This document shows positions 11,982 to 12,033 of a DNA stretch of 12,033 nucleotides, piece by piece (position 1 is the stretch's first letter; each line of letters opens with the position of its first letter). The stretch comes from DASXTB01 sp036505615 (GTDB lineage Bacteria > Acidobacteriota > UBA6911 > JACQSX01): positions 1-12,033 of the forward strand of contig DASXTB010000189.1 in the NCBI GenBank assembly GCA_036505615.1. The letters run 5' to 3'. Below the pieces are notes generated by a model. That model worked only from the letters and a program-made list of their open reading frames with translations. It was not told where the DNA came from and made no database searches. Both the position numbers and the translations under genes were made by a program.

Positions 11982-12033
11982 ATGTACACTGCCTTGCGCG
12001 CCACCAGTCAGACCCTCGCCCGATTTCTTGAGG
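11982..12033 (+). CDS. 5' end of a gene, possibly DUF4255/Pvc16-like
   Basis: The ATG at 11982 has GGAAG at 11971-11975, and an in-frame TGA upstream at 11952 limits the start. The 17 visible residues read MYTALRATSQTLARFLE. A short helix of the type ALRAxSxTLxxxLE opens DUF4255 (Pvc16/Afp16-like) proteins, tail-terminator components of phage-tail-like contractile injection systems. That is why I suggest this family, but 17 residues cannot prove it. The gene is cut by the window edge. Confidence 0.5.
   Translation, partial: MYTALRATSQTLARFLE

Overview
The window looks like part of an Acidobacteriota chromosome. This is inferred from gene content and not from a marker gene: it holds a VWFA-related secreted protein, a DUF4337 protein, an OmpA protein with a secreted companion gene, decayed REP-associated (Y1/RAYT-type) transposases, and very many short GC-rich hairpins between genes. 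No rRNA, tRNA or CRISPR array was found.

Layout. 1-46 is the start of a minus-strand gene cut by the window edge. 61-852 is a repeat-rich gap with a C-terminal remnant of a Y1 transposase (minus) between two copies of one hairpin family, followed by three more hairpins. 853-2258 is a two-gene plus-strand operon: a membrane-anchored SpoIIE/RsbU-type PP2C phosphatase, then a small four-helix membrane protein, overlapping by ATGA. 2491-3114 (minus) is a DUF4337 membrane/coiled-coil protein. 3236-4333 is a dense hairpin archipelago: a second, frameshifted Y1 transposase remnant bracketed by inverted REP-like modules, then about 15 short palindromes of several recurrent families, including a duplicated block of about 72 bp. 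4406-4618 is a small exported lysine-rich protein with a perfect Shine-Dalgarno and a shared terminator. 4676-7428 (minus) holds three exported-protein genes: an OmpA-family protein, a VWFA-related protein coupled to it, and an uncharacterised secreted helical protein. 7847-9337 (plus) is a lipoprotein of the phospholipase B-like/C45 N-terminal-nucleophile hydrolase type. 9338-9912 holds gene debris, including a 62-residue in-frame fusion of the front and tail of an isocitrate lyase/PEP mutase family protein.

The right end is the most coherent regulatory unit. 9913-11310 encodes a sigma-54 enhancer-binding protein with a degenerate receiver domain and a GAFTDA variant of the sigma-54 contact loop. 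The gap after it carries three 18-bp palindromes of one design (TGCGGy-N6-GCCGCA), followed by a well-spaced -24/-12 promoter (TGGCAT-N5-TTGCA). These precede a small winged-helix-like protein (11595-11891) and a gene that starts at 11982 and runs out of the window. The first 17 residues of that gene resemble the start of DUF4255/Pvc16-type proteins of contractile injection systems, so the regulator may control such a cluster. That last step is a guess from a very short sequence.
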